Below, in pieces: positions 37,901 through 46,621 of a stretch of DNA of 64,000 nucleotides; position 1 is the stretch's first letter; every line of letters begins with the position of its first letter. The position numbers and the translations under genes were made by a program. The notes beneath the pieces are model-generated. The model worked only from the letters and a program-made list of their open reading frames with translations. It did no database searches and was not told the DNA's origin. Location: assembly GCA_017457045.1 (NCBI GenBank), contig JAFTIF010000003.1, forward strand, positions 186,001 to 250,000, written 5' to 3'. The DNA comes from Bacilli bacterium (lineage in GTDB: Bacteria; Bacillota_I; Bacilli_A; RFN20; UBA1709).

Positions 37901-38204
37901 ACGTATTAAAACTGGTGGTAAAACAACAGCAGAAGGTAGATATATTACAGTTGTGTGTGATGGACCGGTAGTTTTAAGATTCTATGCTGTATCAGCATCA
38001 TCAGCCGAAACAAGAAAGGTAGTAGTCGTTAAAGATTGGTCTGAAGTAGGATCTGTTTTACCTGAAGAAGGAATAATTGAAACATTTGATGTAATTCCAG
38101 TTGATCTTCATCCATATGAAGTTGAATTAGAAAAAGGTACATATACTTTATATATGGCTGCTTCAATTAATTTCTATCAAATTGAAATTTTAGAAGCTGA
38201 ATAA
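34902..38204 (+). CDS. Large lipoprotein with InlB B-repeat and extracellular solute-binding-like domain
   Basis: An 1100-residue exported lipoprotein. Lipobox LSSC (residues 22-25 region), Ser-rich linker, then an InlB B-repeat/Flg_new-type module with VFDLDNG-like start and GYYFNGWYHNEQEWDF (about 65-125). A DDVNGDGE segment near 275 looks like a calcium loop. The central part (about 285-830) resembles LplA-type family 1 solute-binding proteins, including EALVRMNQLYKEGLICPNF and KALELFDYLHSKEGNTLMSYG. The C-terminal 140 residues are a beta-rich domain of unknown type. No permease or ATPase gene is adjacent, so it is either an orphan transporter component or a surface carbohydrate-binding protein. 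GGGGG upstream of ATG 34902 is the ribosome binding site. Confidence 0.75.
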   Translation: MNKIIKRSLGTLIIGAIFTMILSSCDIINGMVNSSSSFFNPSFPAFSSSSSSGNVSSPINGDHTVIFDLDNGEDSVQVQVLNGHKVSEPKTPNKEGYYFNGWYHNEQEWDFNGSSVTESMTLKASWIPLSYKIELNVNGELHTFFFDYNTIVNLSTLVPVDYIEEWQCNGFVIANDKFSMKDLDLKYAYDNEKEVYCFNFEAILRKYTISFEYEGIEDMSVQAFGAYVLPSISDKDFVGWYCPELNKYIDNEGYFEFNMDLTLQPHFDKTNNLDDVNGDGETLKLSVKYQSKSTTMRFDDNLLRGDGTYTGANGKTYNVGDFKPVWEQIQKDLDFTIEDVTDLSNSSYGDSFKNRWAPIGFEGVDVLNGNSTQINEYGVTNNSFIRLDEYLDYMPNFKAFLAENKTVEMSITANDGHIYYSPYFDGYNDLEKMFICRQDWVRKLLDEEVIGDTTTLLPATEYKHYMPDSLDTYIEVTDENGQIIKINKHYEANIIDIQDSLDVKDGASLLKALRDHIDSTYGNQYAKRSDLFLSSKAAYDADELVALFRVVRTNPQLLTGQSDRATVPYYCREYKANRYSDIFRLAAIWGVRGLESRSEYFYIDKNGVLKDARNEKDTKEALVRMNQLYKEGLICPNFDERFGSGNWRTDLNAKVDNGSDALGFMTYDYSQTTVSLNANGQSSIGAHFDLAPIMPAVAKWDDKDETTNYFHFTESFRSVKTDGWCINASLLKEPKKLKKALELFDYLHSKEGNTLMSYGPKEWLEETPTCNYRGEIVPTLNDKALAELNDMNLGAGNYTNYYRRYLGGMLPVGYVKQQGMEYQSTHSNGQKGLDNILSCWTSGTLKHLYSTLDEGDDPFYTLVPNTFALTNVEENIKATNFYDLSSNFQSTSSGYILFADVVKGFITIDEYSSLIEQYNVNSYVELYSSVYERMLNQEYLADSAKPKVLAKYNASEDVEGKVEEDLVVGDGIITFEASSARYWTIEVNHKTSSDGIKFTQRIKTGGKTTAEGRYITVVCDGPVVLRFYAVSASSAETRKVVVVKDWSEVGSVLPEEGIIETFDVIPVDLHPYEVELEKGTYTLYMAASINFYQIEILEAE

Positions 38205-38213
38205 ATAATTATT

Positions 38214-38256
38214 AAGAGATAATTTTATGTTTATACATGAGTTATCTCTTTTATTT
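38214..38256 (+). terminator. Probable terminator after the solute-binding-like gene
   Basis: Perfect 9-bp stem AAGAGATAA / TTATCTCTT with a long 19-base loop and a TTTTATTT tail; the loop length lowers confidence. Confidence 0.55.
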
Positions 38257-38291
38257 ATGGAAAATAATCATTTTTGTTATATATAAATATC

Positions 38292-38319
38292 TTGATATTT
38301 ATTTAAGTTATGATATAAT
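38292..38319 (+). promoter_or_regulatory. Sigma-A promoter of the alaS T-box leader
   Basis: TTGATA (38292-38297), 16 bases, TATAAT (38314-38319), with TG at 38311-38312 making an extended -10. Confidence 0.8.
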
Positions 38320-38326
38320 ATCTAAC

Positions 38327-38545
38327 GTAAATCAAAGCGTAAGCCAAGCAATATGAGCTTTTTTAGAGAGAATCTGGATGGTGAAAAGATTCAAAGTAGT
38401 ATTGATAGCCACTTACAAGAGGACTTAATAAGTCACGTTACGTAGCGTTAATACGAATCGAGTGCATAGGAAAAGTGTTTTTTTCTTATGAAGTAGGATG
38501 GTACCGCGATATTTTCGTTCCTAATCTTTTTTAGGGACGTTTTTT
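38327..38545 (+). promoter_or_regulatory. T-box riboswitch of alaS
   Basis: T-box core TAGGATGGTACCGCG at 38494-38508. Stem I carries AGAGAGAATCTGG and GGTGAAAAGATTC. A GCC alanine triplet followed by A at 38408-38410 is the likely specifier. The terminator stem CGTTCCTAA / TTAGGGACG (38516-38524 with 38531-38539, one G-U) ends in a run of six T. This leader fills most of the 360-base gap before alaS. Confidence 0.93.
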
Positions 38546-38564
38546 ATTTATAGGAGGAACTTTT

Positions 38565-41177
38565 ATGAAGTATTTAAAAGGTTATGAAATTAGAAGAATG
38601 TGGTTAGATTTCTTTGCATCTAAAGGACATATGATCGAACCAGGAGCACCATTAGTACCAAATAATGACCCAACATTATTATGGATTAACTCAGGTGTTG
38701 CTGCTTTAAAGAAATATTTCGATGGATCAATGAAACCTAAATCAAATAGAATTACAAATGCGCAAAAATCATTAAGAACAAATGATATTGAAAATGTTGG
38801 TATGACAGCACGTCACCATACATTCTTTGAAATGTTAGGTAACTTCTCAATTGGTGATTATTTTAGAGAAGAAGCAATTCATTGGGGTTATGAATTATTA
38901 ACTAGTCCTGAATGGTTTGGTTTAAATAAAGATGAATTATATATTACTGTTCACCCAACAGATAAAGTAACAAGAGAACTTTGGATTAAAGAAGGCATAG
39001 ATCCATCTCATTTAGTTGATTGTGAAGGAAACTATTGGGAAATCGGAGAAGGCCCATGTGGTCCTAATACTGAAATCTTTGTTGACCGTGGAACTAAATA
39101 TGACCCAGAAAATATTGGTTTAGATTTATTAAGAAATGATATTGAAAATGATAGATATATTGAAATCTGGAACATTGTTTTCTCTCAATACAATGCAAAA
39201 GAAGGATTAAGTAGAGATCAATATCCAGAACTTCCTCAAAAGAACATTGATACTGGGGCAGGACTTGAAAGACTTGCATGTATTTTCCAAGGTGTAGATA
39301 CTAACTTTGAAACAGATTTATTTATGCCAATCATTAAAGAAACTGAAAAATATGCTAAAATCCCATATTCTAAAGAAAATAGATTTGGATATCACGTAAT
39401 CGCTGACCATATTAGAACATGTACTTTTGCTTTAGCAGATGGCGCAATGTTCTCAAATGAAGGAAGAGGTTATGTATTAAGACGTGTTTTAAGAAGAGCA
39501 GTTAGATTTGGTAAGAAGATTGGTATTAATGAATCATTCATGTATAAATTAGTACCAACAGTTGCTAAAATCATGGAAGACTATTATCCATATGTAATGG
39601 GTAAAGTTGAAGATGTAGCTAAACTTGTTAAAATCGAAGAAGAAAAGTTCCAAAAAACATTAACAGCAGGTGAACAAATCTTAGTTGATTATTTAAATAC
39701 AAAACCAAGTGAAGTAAGTAAAGAAATGGCATTCAAATTATATGATACATATGGTTTCCCATTAGAACTTACTAAAGAAATCGCATTAGAAGCTGGTATT
39801 TCTACAGATGAAGAAGGCTTTAAACAAGAAATGCAAGAACAAAAAGAAAGAGCAAGAGCTGCAAGAAACTCTATTAATTCAATGAATAGACAATCAGCAG
39901 ACTTATTAAACTTTGATGCTACATCAACATTTGTTTATAACCCAACACCTATCAAAGCTAAAGTAATTGCTTTATTTAAAGATGGTGTTAAAGTAGATGA
40001 AATCGAAGATGATGGTGAAGTAGTATTAGATACAACTTCATTCTATGCTGAAAGCGGTGGTCAAGTAGCAGATACAGGTTGGTTAGTCTTAAATGGTAAC
40101 AAAATTGAAGTTAAAGATGTTCAAAAGGCTCCAAGAAAACAACACTTACATAGCGTTGAAACTAATGGTTTATCAATTAAGGTAAATGATGAAGTTGAAG
40201 TAGTAGTTGACTTAGCTAGAAGAAATAGAATTACAAGAAACCACTCAGCATGTCACTTATTACAAAAAGCATTACAAGAAGTTTTAGGTAATGGAGTTCA
40301 TCAAGCAGGTTCATATGTTGATGATGAAAAATTAAGATTTGACTTTACATATGTTACAAAGATTTCTCCAGAACAATTAAAACTTGTTGAAAGAAAAGTT
40401 AATGAAGCAATTGATGCTGCATATACTACAAATATTCAAGAATTACCTATCGAAGAAGCTAAGAAGTTAGGTGCTATGGCATTATTCGGTGAAAAATATG
40501 ATAGTATTGTTAGAGTAGTAGACTTTGGTGGATATTCAATTGAGTTCTGTGGTGGATGTCACGTTGCTAATACACAAGATATTGGTGTATTTGCTATTGA
40601 ATTTGAAGAATCAATTTCAAGTGGTGTAAGAAGAATCCAAGCATGTGCTGGTATTGGTGGATATAAGTTCTTAAAATCTAAAGAAGCTATTTTAGAACAA
40701 GTTTCTAAAGAATTAGGAGCATTATCAGTCTATGAAACACCTGATAGATTAAAAACATTATTAAATACTTCTAAAGAAACTAAAGATGAATTAGCAAAAT
40801 TAAAATTATCTTTAGCTGATTCTAAGGCAAAAGATTTATTAGCAAGTGCTGATACATCAAAAGGATATCCAGTAATTATTGAAGTATTAAATAATGAAGA
40901 TAAAGATATGTTAGTTAAATATGTTGATTATATTAAATCTAAAGTATCAACATACGCAGTATATTTTGTAAATAACTGTGGTGAAAAGATTAGTTTAATG
41001 GCTGCATGTAGTATGGATTTAGTAAAAACTGGTGTACATTGCGGTAAACTTGTAAAAGAAACAGCACAAATTTTAGGTGGTAACGGCGGTGGAAGACCTG
41101 ATATGGCTCAAGCTGGTGGTAAAGATGCATCTAAAATTAATGATGTAATTAGTTTAGTTAAAACTAGTTTATTATAG
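38565..41177 (+). CDS. alaS: Alanyl-tRNA synthetase
   Basis: An 870-residue class II synthetase charging tRNA-Ala. Catalytic domain starts RRMWLDFFASKGH, with TARHHTFFEMLGNFSIGDYF and an intact motif 3 region GRGYVLRRVLRRAVRFG. The editing domain has NHSACHLLQKAL and CGGCHV, which carry the metal-binding His and Cys residues. A C-terminal coiled coil and C-Ala domain end in GNGGGRPDMAQAGG. It is controlled by the T-box leader upstream and has a TAGGAGGA ribosome binding site. It heads the alaS-ruvX-yrzB-udk-greA run typical of Firmicutes; ireB (yrzL), usually between alaS and ruvX, is missing here. Confidence 0.97.
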   Translation: MKYLKGYEIRRMWLDFFASKGHMIEPGAPLVPNNDPTLLWINSGVAALKKYFDGSMKPKSNRITNAQKSLRTNDIENVGMTARHHTFFEMLGNFSIGDYFREEAIHWGYELLTSPEWFGLNKDELYITVHPTDKVTRELWIKEGIDPSHLVDCEGNYWEIGEGPCGPNTEIFVDRGTKYDPENIGLDLLRNDIENDRYIEIWNIVFSQYNAKEGLSRDQYPELPQKNIDTGAGLERLACIFQGVDTNFETDLFMPIIKETEKYAKIPYSKENRFGYHVIADHIRTCTFALADGAMFSNEGRGYVLRRVLRRAVRFGKKIGINESFMYKLVPTVAKIMEDYYPYVMGKVEDVAKLVKIEEEKFQKTLTAGEQILVDYLNTKPSEVSKEMAFKLYDTYGFPLELTKEIALEAGISTDEEGFKQEMQEQKERARAARNSINSMNRQSADLLNFDATSTFVYNPTPIKAKVIALFKDGVKVDEIEDDGEVVLDTTSFYAESGGQVADTGWLVLNGNKIEVKDVQKAPRKQHLHSVETNGLSIKVNDEVEVVVDLARRNRITRNHSACHLLQKALQEVLGNGVHQAGSYVDDEKLRFDFTYVTKISPEQLKLVERKVNEAIDAAYTTNIQELPIEEAKKLGAMALFGEKYDSIVRVVDFGGYSIEFCGGCHVANTQDIGVFAIEFEESISSGVRRIQACAGIGGYKFLKSKEAILEQVSKELGALSVYETPDRLKTLLNTSKETKDELAKLKLSLADSKAKDLLASADTSKGYPVIIEVLNNEDKDMLVKYVDYIKSKVSTYAVYFVNNCGEKISLMAACSMDLVKTGVHCGKLVKETAQILGGNGGGRPDMAQAGGKDASKINDVISLVKTSLL

Positions 41178-41211
41178 AAAAATAGTCTATAATAAAGAAA
41201 AGGGTATAAAT

Positions 41212-41637
41212 ATGAGGATTTTAGGATTAGATTTAGGAACAAAAACATTAGGGATGGCTATTAGTGATGAAACAATGTTCATCGCATCAGGATTAGAAAC
41301 TTTTCATTTCAAAGTACGTAATTTTGATGCTGCATATCGTAGAATTGATGAAGTAATAGCTAAATATGATGTAAAAGAGATAGTAATTGGACTTCCTTAT
41401 TATAGTTCTGGTGATTTAAGTCCTACTGCAAAGATGGTCTTAAAGTTTAAAGAAATATTAGAAACTAGAATTGATATCCCTGTATTTACTCAAAATGAAT
41501 CATATTCTTCGTTTGAAGCTGAAAGTTATATGCTTGAAGGATTTGTTTCAAGAAAGAAAAGAAAAGAAGTTATTGATAAAATGGCTGCGGTAGTCATTTT
41601 ACAAAGTTACTTAGATCATAGAGGAGGAAAGAAGTAA
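41212..41637 (+). CDS. ruvX: YqgF/RuvX family RNase H-fold nuclease
   Basis: A 141-residue RNase H-fold protein. Motifs: LGLDLGTKTLGMAIS at the N-terminus with the first catalytic Asp, EIVIGLPYYSSG, and DKMAAVVILQSYL with the last acidic residue. The family is described as a Holliday-junction resolvase and, in E. coli, as a 16S rRNA 5'-end processing nuclease; the second role is now often favoured. Its stop overlaps the yrzB start by one base. A TATAAT at 41188-41193 might give an extra start site, but the -35 is poor. Confidence 0.92.
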   Translation: MRILGLDLGTKTLGMAISDETMFIASGLETFHFKVRNFDAAYRRIDEVIAKYDVKEIVIGLPYYSSGDLSPTAKMVLKFKEILETRIDIPVFTQNESYSSFEAESYMLEGFVSRKKRKEVIDKMAAVVILQSYLDHRGGKK

Positions 41638-41888
41638 TGGAAACTAATAAATTATTTGTTACAGATGAAAGTGGAAAAGAAATTGAAATGGAAATCATGT
41701 TCACATTTAGTGAAAATGGAAAAAACTATGTAGTATATTTCAATCCTGAAGATGATGATGAAAATACAGACCTTTTTGTCTCTTGCTATGATGAAGAAGG
41801 TAATTTATATCCTGTAGAAACAGAAGAAGAATGGGATATGATTGATGAAGTAGTTGGTGCTTTCATCGAAGATAGCGAAGAAGAATAG
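41637..41888 (+). CDS. yrzB: DUF1292 family protein (YrzB-like)
   Basis: An 83-residue very acidic protein with the DUF1292 pattern: DESGKEIEMEIMFTF, a YVVYFNPEDDDEN middle and EEEWDMIDEVVGAF near the end. The function of the family is unknown. It starts at the ruvX stop (one-base overlap), and its place between ruvX and udk/greA is the standard Firmicutes arrangement. Confidence 0.9.
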   Translation: METNKLFVTDESGKEIEMEIMFTFSENGKNYVVYFNPEDDDENTDLFVSCYDEEGNLYPVETEEEWDMIDEVVGAFIEDSEEE

Positions 41889-41908
41889 TAAGATCGAGAA
41901 GTTTGATT

Positions 41909-42535
41909 ATGGGGGCAGTATTAATCGCGATTGCTGGAGGTACAGCAAGTGGAAAAACAACAGTTGCTAAAAAAGTGTACGAAGCAACTAAAGATGGTTC
42001 AGTAGTTTTATTAAGAACTGATGATTATTACACATTAAATCCTGAACCAGATGTTAACAAAAGAGCATTAAAAAATTACGATCATCCTAATTCAATCGAT
42101 TTTGATTTATTAATTCAAAATATTCACGATTTAAAAGAAGGTAAAGCAATTGATAAACCTGATTATGATTTTGTTTTACATCAAAGAAAAGATGAATATA
42201 TTCATGTAGAACCAGCTAAAGTTATTATTCTTGAAGGAATCTTAGCCTTAGTTGATGAAAGAGTAAGAGATTTGGCAGATATTAAGATTTATGTTGATAC
42301 TGCTGATGACATTAGATTTATTCGTCGTTTGAAAAGAGACCAAAGAGATAGAGGTAGAAGTGTTGATTCAGTAATTAACCAATACTTAACAACAGTTAGA
42401 CCAATGCATCATCAATTTGTCGAACCATCTAAAAAATACGCTGACTTTATTATTCCTGAAGGTGGACATAATCCAATTGTTATTGATATAATTGTCAGCA
42501 AAATTAGTAGCATTATCCATGAAAAAATGGTATAA
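41909..42535 (+). CDS. udk: Uridine kinase
   Basis: A 208-residue P-loop kinase phosphorylating uridine and cytidine for pyrimidine salvage. Seen: Walker A GGTASGKTT at about residues 10-18, LLRTDDYY, NYDHPNSIDFD for nucleoside binding, ILEGILAL and the lid RRLKRDQRDRGR. ATG 41909 gives the expected short N-terminus; an in-frame TTG at 41903 is an alternative and the ribosome binding site is weak either way. greA follows 32 bases later. Confidence 0.95.
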   Translation: MGAVLIAIAGGTASGKTTVAKKVYEATKDGSVVLLRTDDYYTLNPEPDVNKRALKNYDHPNSIDFDLLIQNIHDLKEGKAIDKPDYDFVLHQRKDEYIHVEPAKVIILEGILALVDERVRDLADIKIYVDTADDIRFIRRLKRDQRDRGRSVDSVINQYLTTVRPMHHQFVEPSKKYADFIIPEGGHNPIVIDIIVSKISSIIHEKMV

Positions 42536-42567
42536 TCATTAAGCAATATAAAAGGAGAACACGATTT

Positions 42568-43038
42568 ATGGAAAAAGAAAAGATTTTTCTTACTAAAGAA
42601 GGCGTTGAAAAACTTCAAGAAGAGTTAAAATATTTAAAAGAAGTCGTTCGTAACGAAATTAAAGAAGAATTAAAAGAAGCTAGAGCTCAAGGTGACTTAT
42701 CAGAAAACGCTGAATATGATGCAGCTAGAAATCGTCAAGCTCAAGTAGAAGGCAGAATTCAAGAAATCGAAGCTATGCTTTCAAATGTTAGAATCATTCA
42801 AGATAAAGGTGGTTCAAATAGAGTTGTTAAGTTAGGTTCAACAGTTCGTTTATTAGATTTATTAAGAAACGAAGAAATTGAATACCAAATCGTTGGTAAA
42901 GTTGAAGCTGACCCATTAAGTGGCAAGATTTCAAATGAAACTCCAGTAGCAGTAGCTATCATGGGAAGCCCAGTAGGAACAAGATTAACTGTTAGAGCAG
43001 CAGTTCCTTACGAAGTAGAAATTTTATCTATTAAATAA
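42568..43038 (+). CDS. greA: Transcription elongation factor GreA
   Basis: A 156-residue factor that rescues backtracked RNA polymerase by stimulating transcript cleavage. The N-terminal coiled coil carries the tip motif DLSENAEYDAARNRQ, and the C-terminal FKBP-like domain includes VGKVEADPLSGKISNETPV. A strong AAAGGAGA ribosome binding site precedes ATG 42568, and a strong terminator follows, closing the alaS-ruvX-yrzB-udk-greA run. Confidence 0.97.
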   Translation: MEKEKIFLTKEGVEKLQEELKYLKEVVRNEIKEELKEARAQGDLSENAEYDAARNRQAQVEGRIQEIEAMLSNVRIIQDKGGSNRVVKLGSTVRLLDLLRNEEIEYQIVGKVEADPLSGKISNETPVAVAIMGSPVGTRLTVRAAVPYEVEILSIK

Positions 43039-43043
43039 AAATT

Positions 43044-43068
43044 AGCTTACGTTAGTAAGCTTTTTTTT
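43044..43068 (+). terminator. Rho-independent terminator after greA
   Basis: Perfect stem AGCTTAC / GTAAGCT, GTTA loop and eight T. Confidence 0.9.
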
Positions 43069-43113
43069 ACGATTTTTTTCTCCTTTGGTGTTATATATTA
43101 AGGGAGGGATAAA

Positions 43114-43656
43114 ATGAAAGTAATTATTTCAGTCCTAATTATTACAATTTGTTATATATTTGTCATGACTAAGTTGGAATATTATCGAGAAAGTAATTTA
43201 ATTTCTTTAACTAATAGTCAAAGTACAAGTAAAGTTTCTTCTTCATCTAGTGATTCAATTTCTATTGATGACACTTTTTATGTCGAAATAACAGGACAAG
43301 TAAAAAATCCAGGTAAATATGAAGTTAAAGAATTTGATAGTTTAGATTCTTTAATTGAATTAGCTGGTGGACTTCTTGATACAGCAGATGAAGAAGGATT
43401 TGACATTTACTATAGTTTATCTAAAAAAGACACATCTATTTATATACCTAAAGATAATGGAGGAAATAAGATATCTATCAATACTAGTGATGTAGATACT
43501 TTACAGATCCTTCCAGGGATTGGGGAAGCAACTGCGATTAAAATTGTTGAATATCGCGAGGAAAATGGTGATTTTCTACTTTTAGAACACTTAAAAAGAG
43601 TAAATGGAATCGGAGATTCTGTTTTTAATAAAATAAAAGATTATATAAGATTATGA
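43114..43656 (+). CDS. comEA: Competence protein ComEA (DNA receptor)
   Basis: A 180-residue membrane-anchored DNA-binding protein that delivers incoming DNA to the ComEC channel. N-terminal TM anchor (about 3-18), a Ser-rich linker (about 30-48), a SLBB domain with VEITGQVKNPGKYEV, and a C-terminal helix-hairpin-helix pair: ISINTSDVDTLQILPGIGEATAIKI contains the first and LKRVNGIGDSVFNKI the second. AGGGAGGG upstream of ATG 43114. It overlaps comEC by 4 bases (ATGA). comEB is absent from the locus. Confidence 0.94.
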   Translation: MKVIISVLIITICYIFVMTKLEYYRESNLISLTNSQSTSKVSSSSSDSISIDDTFYVEITGQVKNPGKYEVKEFDSLDSLIELAGGLLDTADEEGFDIYYSLSKKDTSIYIPKDNGGNKISINTSDVDTLQILPGIGEATAIKIVEYREENGDFLLLEHLKRVNGIGDSVFNKIKDYIRL

Positions 43657-45650
43657 AAGAAGAAAAGTTTTCTTTATTAATAATTGGATATATCTTATCT
43701 TTTTTAACACATGAAAATGTGTTTTTTCTTATCTTGAATATTATTTTATTTATATTAATTGTCTATAAAAAGAAAAATTATAAGTTTTATCTACTTGGAT
43801 GTTTTATTTTACTTATAAGGATGATTTTAGTTAATAATAATTATGAAGATTCTATTTCATCTACATATTTACTTATTAATGTGAAACCTAATTATGTAAT
43901 TCTTATAAATAATAAACTCCAGTGTTTCTTAAATTATGATTTAACATCATTAAATATGTTTAGTGTCATCAAAGTTGAAGGTAGGTTGGAGAAAATCTTA
44001 CCTAGTTCTAACTTTGATATTTTCTCATTTAAAGATTTTTTACGTTACAGAAATATTAAGTATGAGCTAATTGTTGATGAATATTCATTAATAAGCGAAG
44101 GAGACACTTTAAGACCTAAAATTATTGATTTTTTACTAAAAGGATTAGATAATACTAGTTTATCAATGGTTGATTTATTGCTGTTTGGAAATAAAAATAA
44201 TCTTATTTTCTATAATAATCTTATTAAAACTGGTGTCGTTCAGATGGTTGTTGTATCTGGATTTCATTTTAATGCTTTAGAAAGTGTATTATCTAAAATA
44301 AAGATTAAATGGATTGATTATTTTATTTTCATATTTTTTTCTTTTTATTTATATGTTTTGAATTTTCAAATCGCTGCAACTAGGGCATTTTTTGCTTATC
44401 TTCTTAGACTTTTGTCGAAAAGATTTGGATTTTTAAACAATTATTTTAACTTTTTAATAATTCTAAGTGCATTTTTACTTTTTAATCCTTTTTATTTATA
44501 TCATATAGGATTTATATTAAGTTTTTTCTTAACTTTTATGCTTATTTTTATTAAAGAACTAAGAATAAATAAATATTTAAAATCAATTATTGTCTATATC
44601 TGCGCACTTCCTATTATTATTTCAATGAATAATGAATTTCATATATTTTCATTTATCTATCAATTAGTATTAACTTTACCTGTGACTATATTATTTTATT
44701 TAAGCTGGATTGTTTTGATATTTAAGTTTTTGTCACCGATTTATTTGCTTTTTTGTAATATATTCGTCAATATTGTTGATTTTTTAGCTAAAATTCCAGG
44801 AATGATTATATTTAAGGAATTTACGCATGTTGAATTATTAGTTTTTTATTTGGTAATTTTTATAATATGTTATTTATTAGCTATTAAATTAAAAAAGAAA
44901 TTAGGAATATTTATTTGTATTATCTTAACTTTATTTATATATAAATATAACTATAGTTTTATTTATGAAAAAGAGAGTGTAGTTTTCTTTGATGTTGGTC
45001 AAGGTGATTCAACACTTATTAGTTTAGGCCATAATAAGGGACATATCTTAATCGATACAGGTGGTAGTTTTACTTATGATTATGCAACTAAAATAATAAT
45101 CCCATATTTAAAGGCAAATGGAATAAGAAAACTTGATTATGTATTAATTAGTCATGATGACTATGATCATAATGGTGCGTTGAATAGTCTTGTTAGTAAT
45201 TTTAAAGTAAAAAATATTTTAAATGCATCTGAATTTGATTTGTTAGAATATAAAGAATTTAAGATTTATAATCTTAATTATGGAAGTAATTATTTAGAAG
45301 ATAATGAAAAAAGTGGTGTATTTTACTTTGAAATGTTTAATAATAAGTTTTTAATCATGGCGGATGCATCAGTAAATGTAGAAAAAGATATATTAACTAA
45401 ATATAAGCTAGATATTGATTATTTAAGAGTAGGACATCATGGTAGTAATACATCATCAAGTTATGATTTTTTAGCTAATATTAATTGTAATAATGCGATT
45501 ATAAGTGTAGGGAAATATAATAAATATGGACATCCTCATAAAGAAGTTTTAAATAATTTAGAAAGATTAAAATATAATGTATTTAGAACAGATTTATATG
45601 GGATGATTATTATAACTTGTGATAGAATTAAGACTAGATTTGATGTATAA
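43653..45650 (+). CDS. comEC: DNA uptake channel ComEC/Rec2
   Basis: A 665-residue integral membrane protein that carries single-stranded DNA across the membrane. Two N-terminal helices, a short OB-like external domain (about 65-150), the Competence domain with MVVVSGFHFNALES, AATRAFFAYLLRL and several helices (about 195-430), then a C-terminal metallo-beta-lactamase-like domain with FFDVGQGDSTLI, LIDTGG, SHDDYDHNGAL and VGHHGSN. The metal-binding motifs look intact. The start overlaps the comEA stop, so the two are coupled. Whether the full competence apparatus is present cannot be told from this window. Confidence 0.94.
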   Translation: MKEEKFSLLIIGYILSFLTHENVFFLILNIILFILIVYKKKNYKFYLLGCFILLIRMILVNNNYEDSISSTYLLINVKPNYVILINNKLQCFLNYDLTSLNMFSVIKVEGRLEKILPSSNFDIFSFKDFLRYRNIKYELIVDEYSLISEGDTLRPKIIDFLLKGLDNTSLSMVDLLLFGNKNNLIFYNNLIKTGVVQMVVVSGFHFNALESVLSKIKIKWIDYFIFIFFSFYLYVLNFQIAATRAFFAYLLRLLSKRFGFLNNYFNFLIILSAFLLFNPFYLYHIGFILSFFLTFMLIFIKELRINKYLKSIIVYICALPIIISMNNEFHIFSFIYQLVLTLPVTILFYLSWIVLIFKFLSPIYLLFCNIFVNIVDFLAKIPGMIIFKEFTHVELLVFYLVIFIICYLLAIKLKKKLGIFICIILTLFIYKYNYSFIYEKESVVFFDVGQGDSTLISLGHNKGHILIDTGGSFTYDYATKIIIPYLKANGIRKLDYVLISHDDYDHNGALNSLVSNFKVKNILNASEFDLLEYKEFKIYNLNYGSNYLEDNEKSGVFYFEMFNNKFLIMADASVNVEKDILTKYKLDIDYLRVGHHGSNTSSSYDFLANINCNNAIISVGKYNKYGHPHKEVLNNLERLKYNVFRTDLYGMIIITCDRIKTRFDV

Positions 45651-45667
45651 TAATTTTAGGTGATTTT

Positions 45668-46621
45668 ATGATTTATTTAGTCCATAGTAATCAATCTTTA
45701 TTGGTTGAGAAAGAAGTAAAAAGGATAGTAGCAACACATATTAAAGAAATTGATGAATTTTCTTTTGTTAGTTATGATTTAACTCAAACTTTATTAGAAG
45801 ATATTATCGAAGATGCAAAAACATTGCCTTTTATGAGCGAAAATAAAGCTGTTTTAGTAAAAAATGCTTATATTTTTACAGGAACTAGAGATAAAATGAA
45901 TCATGATTTAAAATCATTAGAAGATTATATTGAACATGAATCACCAACAACAGTATTAATTTTTTCTTTAAATGAAGATGCATTAGACGAAAGAAAAACA
46001 TTAGTTAAACTTGCTAGAAAGAAGTTTATCATTCGCAAAATTGAAGAAACAAGTAAAAATGATTGGCCAATTCTTATTAAGAAGGTCTTGGTTAACCATA
46101 AAATTGATATTACAAAAGATGCGACTGATTATTTAATTGCTTGTTCTAATAATGATTTAAATAAAGTATCAAATGAAATAGCAAAATTTGAAATATATGG
46201 TGAAAAAATCACTTTAGAAGTCGCGAAAGCATTAGTAAGTCAACCTTTAGAAGATAATGCTTTTGGTATTGCAGATGCGATATTGAATCATGATTTATCA
46301 ACAGCTTTATCAATTTATCAAGATTTACGCATTCAAAATGAAGAACCAATTAGATTAATCTCAACTATTGCTAATCAAATTAGATTTATTTATCAAGTAA
46401 ATGTTTTATATCGTAAGGGATTAGTTAGTGATGCATTAATTGCTAAAGAGTTAGGTGCATCGCCATATAGAGTAAAATTAGCAATTCGTAAGATTAAAAT
46501 TGCTACACCAGATCGATTATTGAATATCTTACATGAATTATCTATGTTAGATGTCGATATTAAAAGTGGTAAAGTGGATAGATTCCAAGGATTTGAATTG
46601 TTCTTATTAAAAGATTTATAG
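45668..46621 (+). CDS. holA: DNA polymerase III delta subunit
   Basis: A 317-residue clamp-loader subunit that opens the beta clamp. The HolA pattern is visible: MIYLVHSNQSLLVEKEVKRI at the N-terminus, LPFMSENKAVLVKNAY in domain I, the domain II segment DYLIACSNNDLNKVSNEIAKFE, and the domain III segment with ANQIRFIYQVNVLYRKG and LGASPYRVKLAIRK. Position directly after comEC is conserved in Firmicutes. rpsT, usually next, is not here. Confidence 0.92.
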   Translation: MIYLVHSNQSLLVEKEVKRIVATHIKEIDEFSFVSYDLTQTLLEDIIEDAKTLPFMSENKAVLVKNAYIFTGTRDKMNHDLKSLEDYIEHESPTTVLIFSLNEDALDERKTLVKLARKKFIIRKIEETSKNDWPILIKKVLVNHKIDITKDATDYLIACSNNDLNKVSNEIAKFEIYGEKITLEVAKALVSQPLEDNAFGIADAILNHDLSTALSIYQDLRIQNEEPIRLISTIANQIRFIYQVNVLYRKGLVSDALIAKELGASPYRVKLAIRKIKIATPDRLLNILHELSMLDVDIKSGKVDRFQGFELFLLKDL

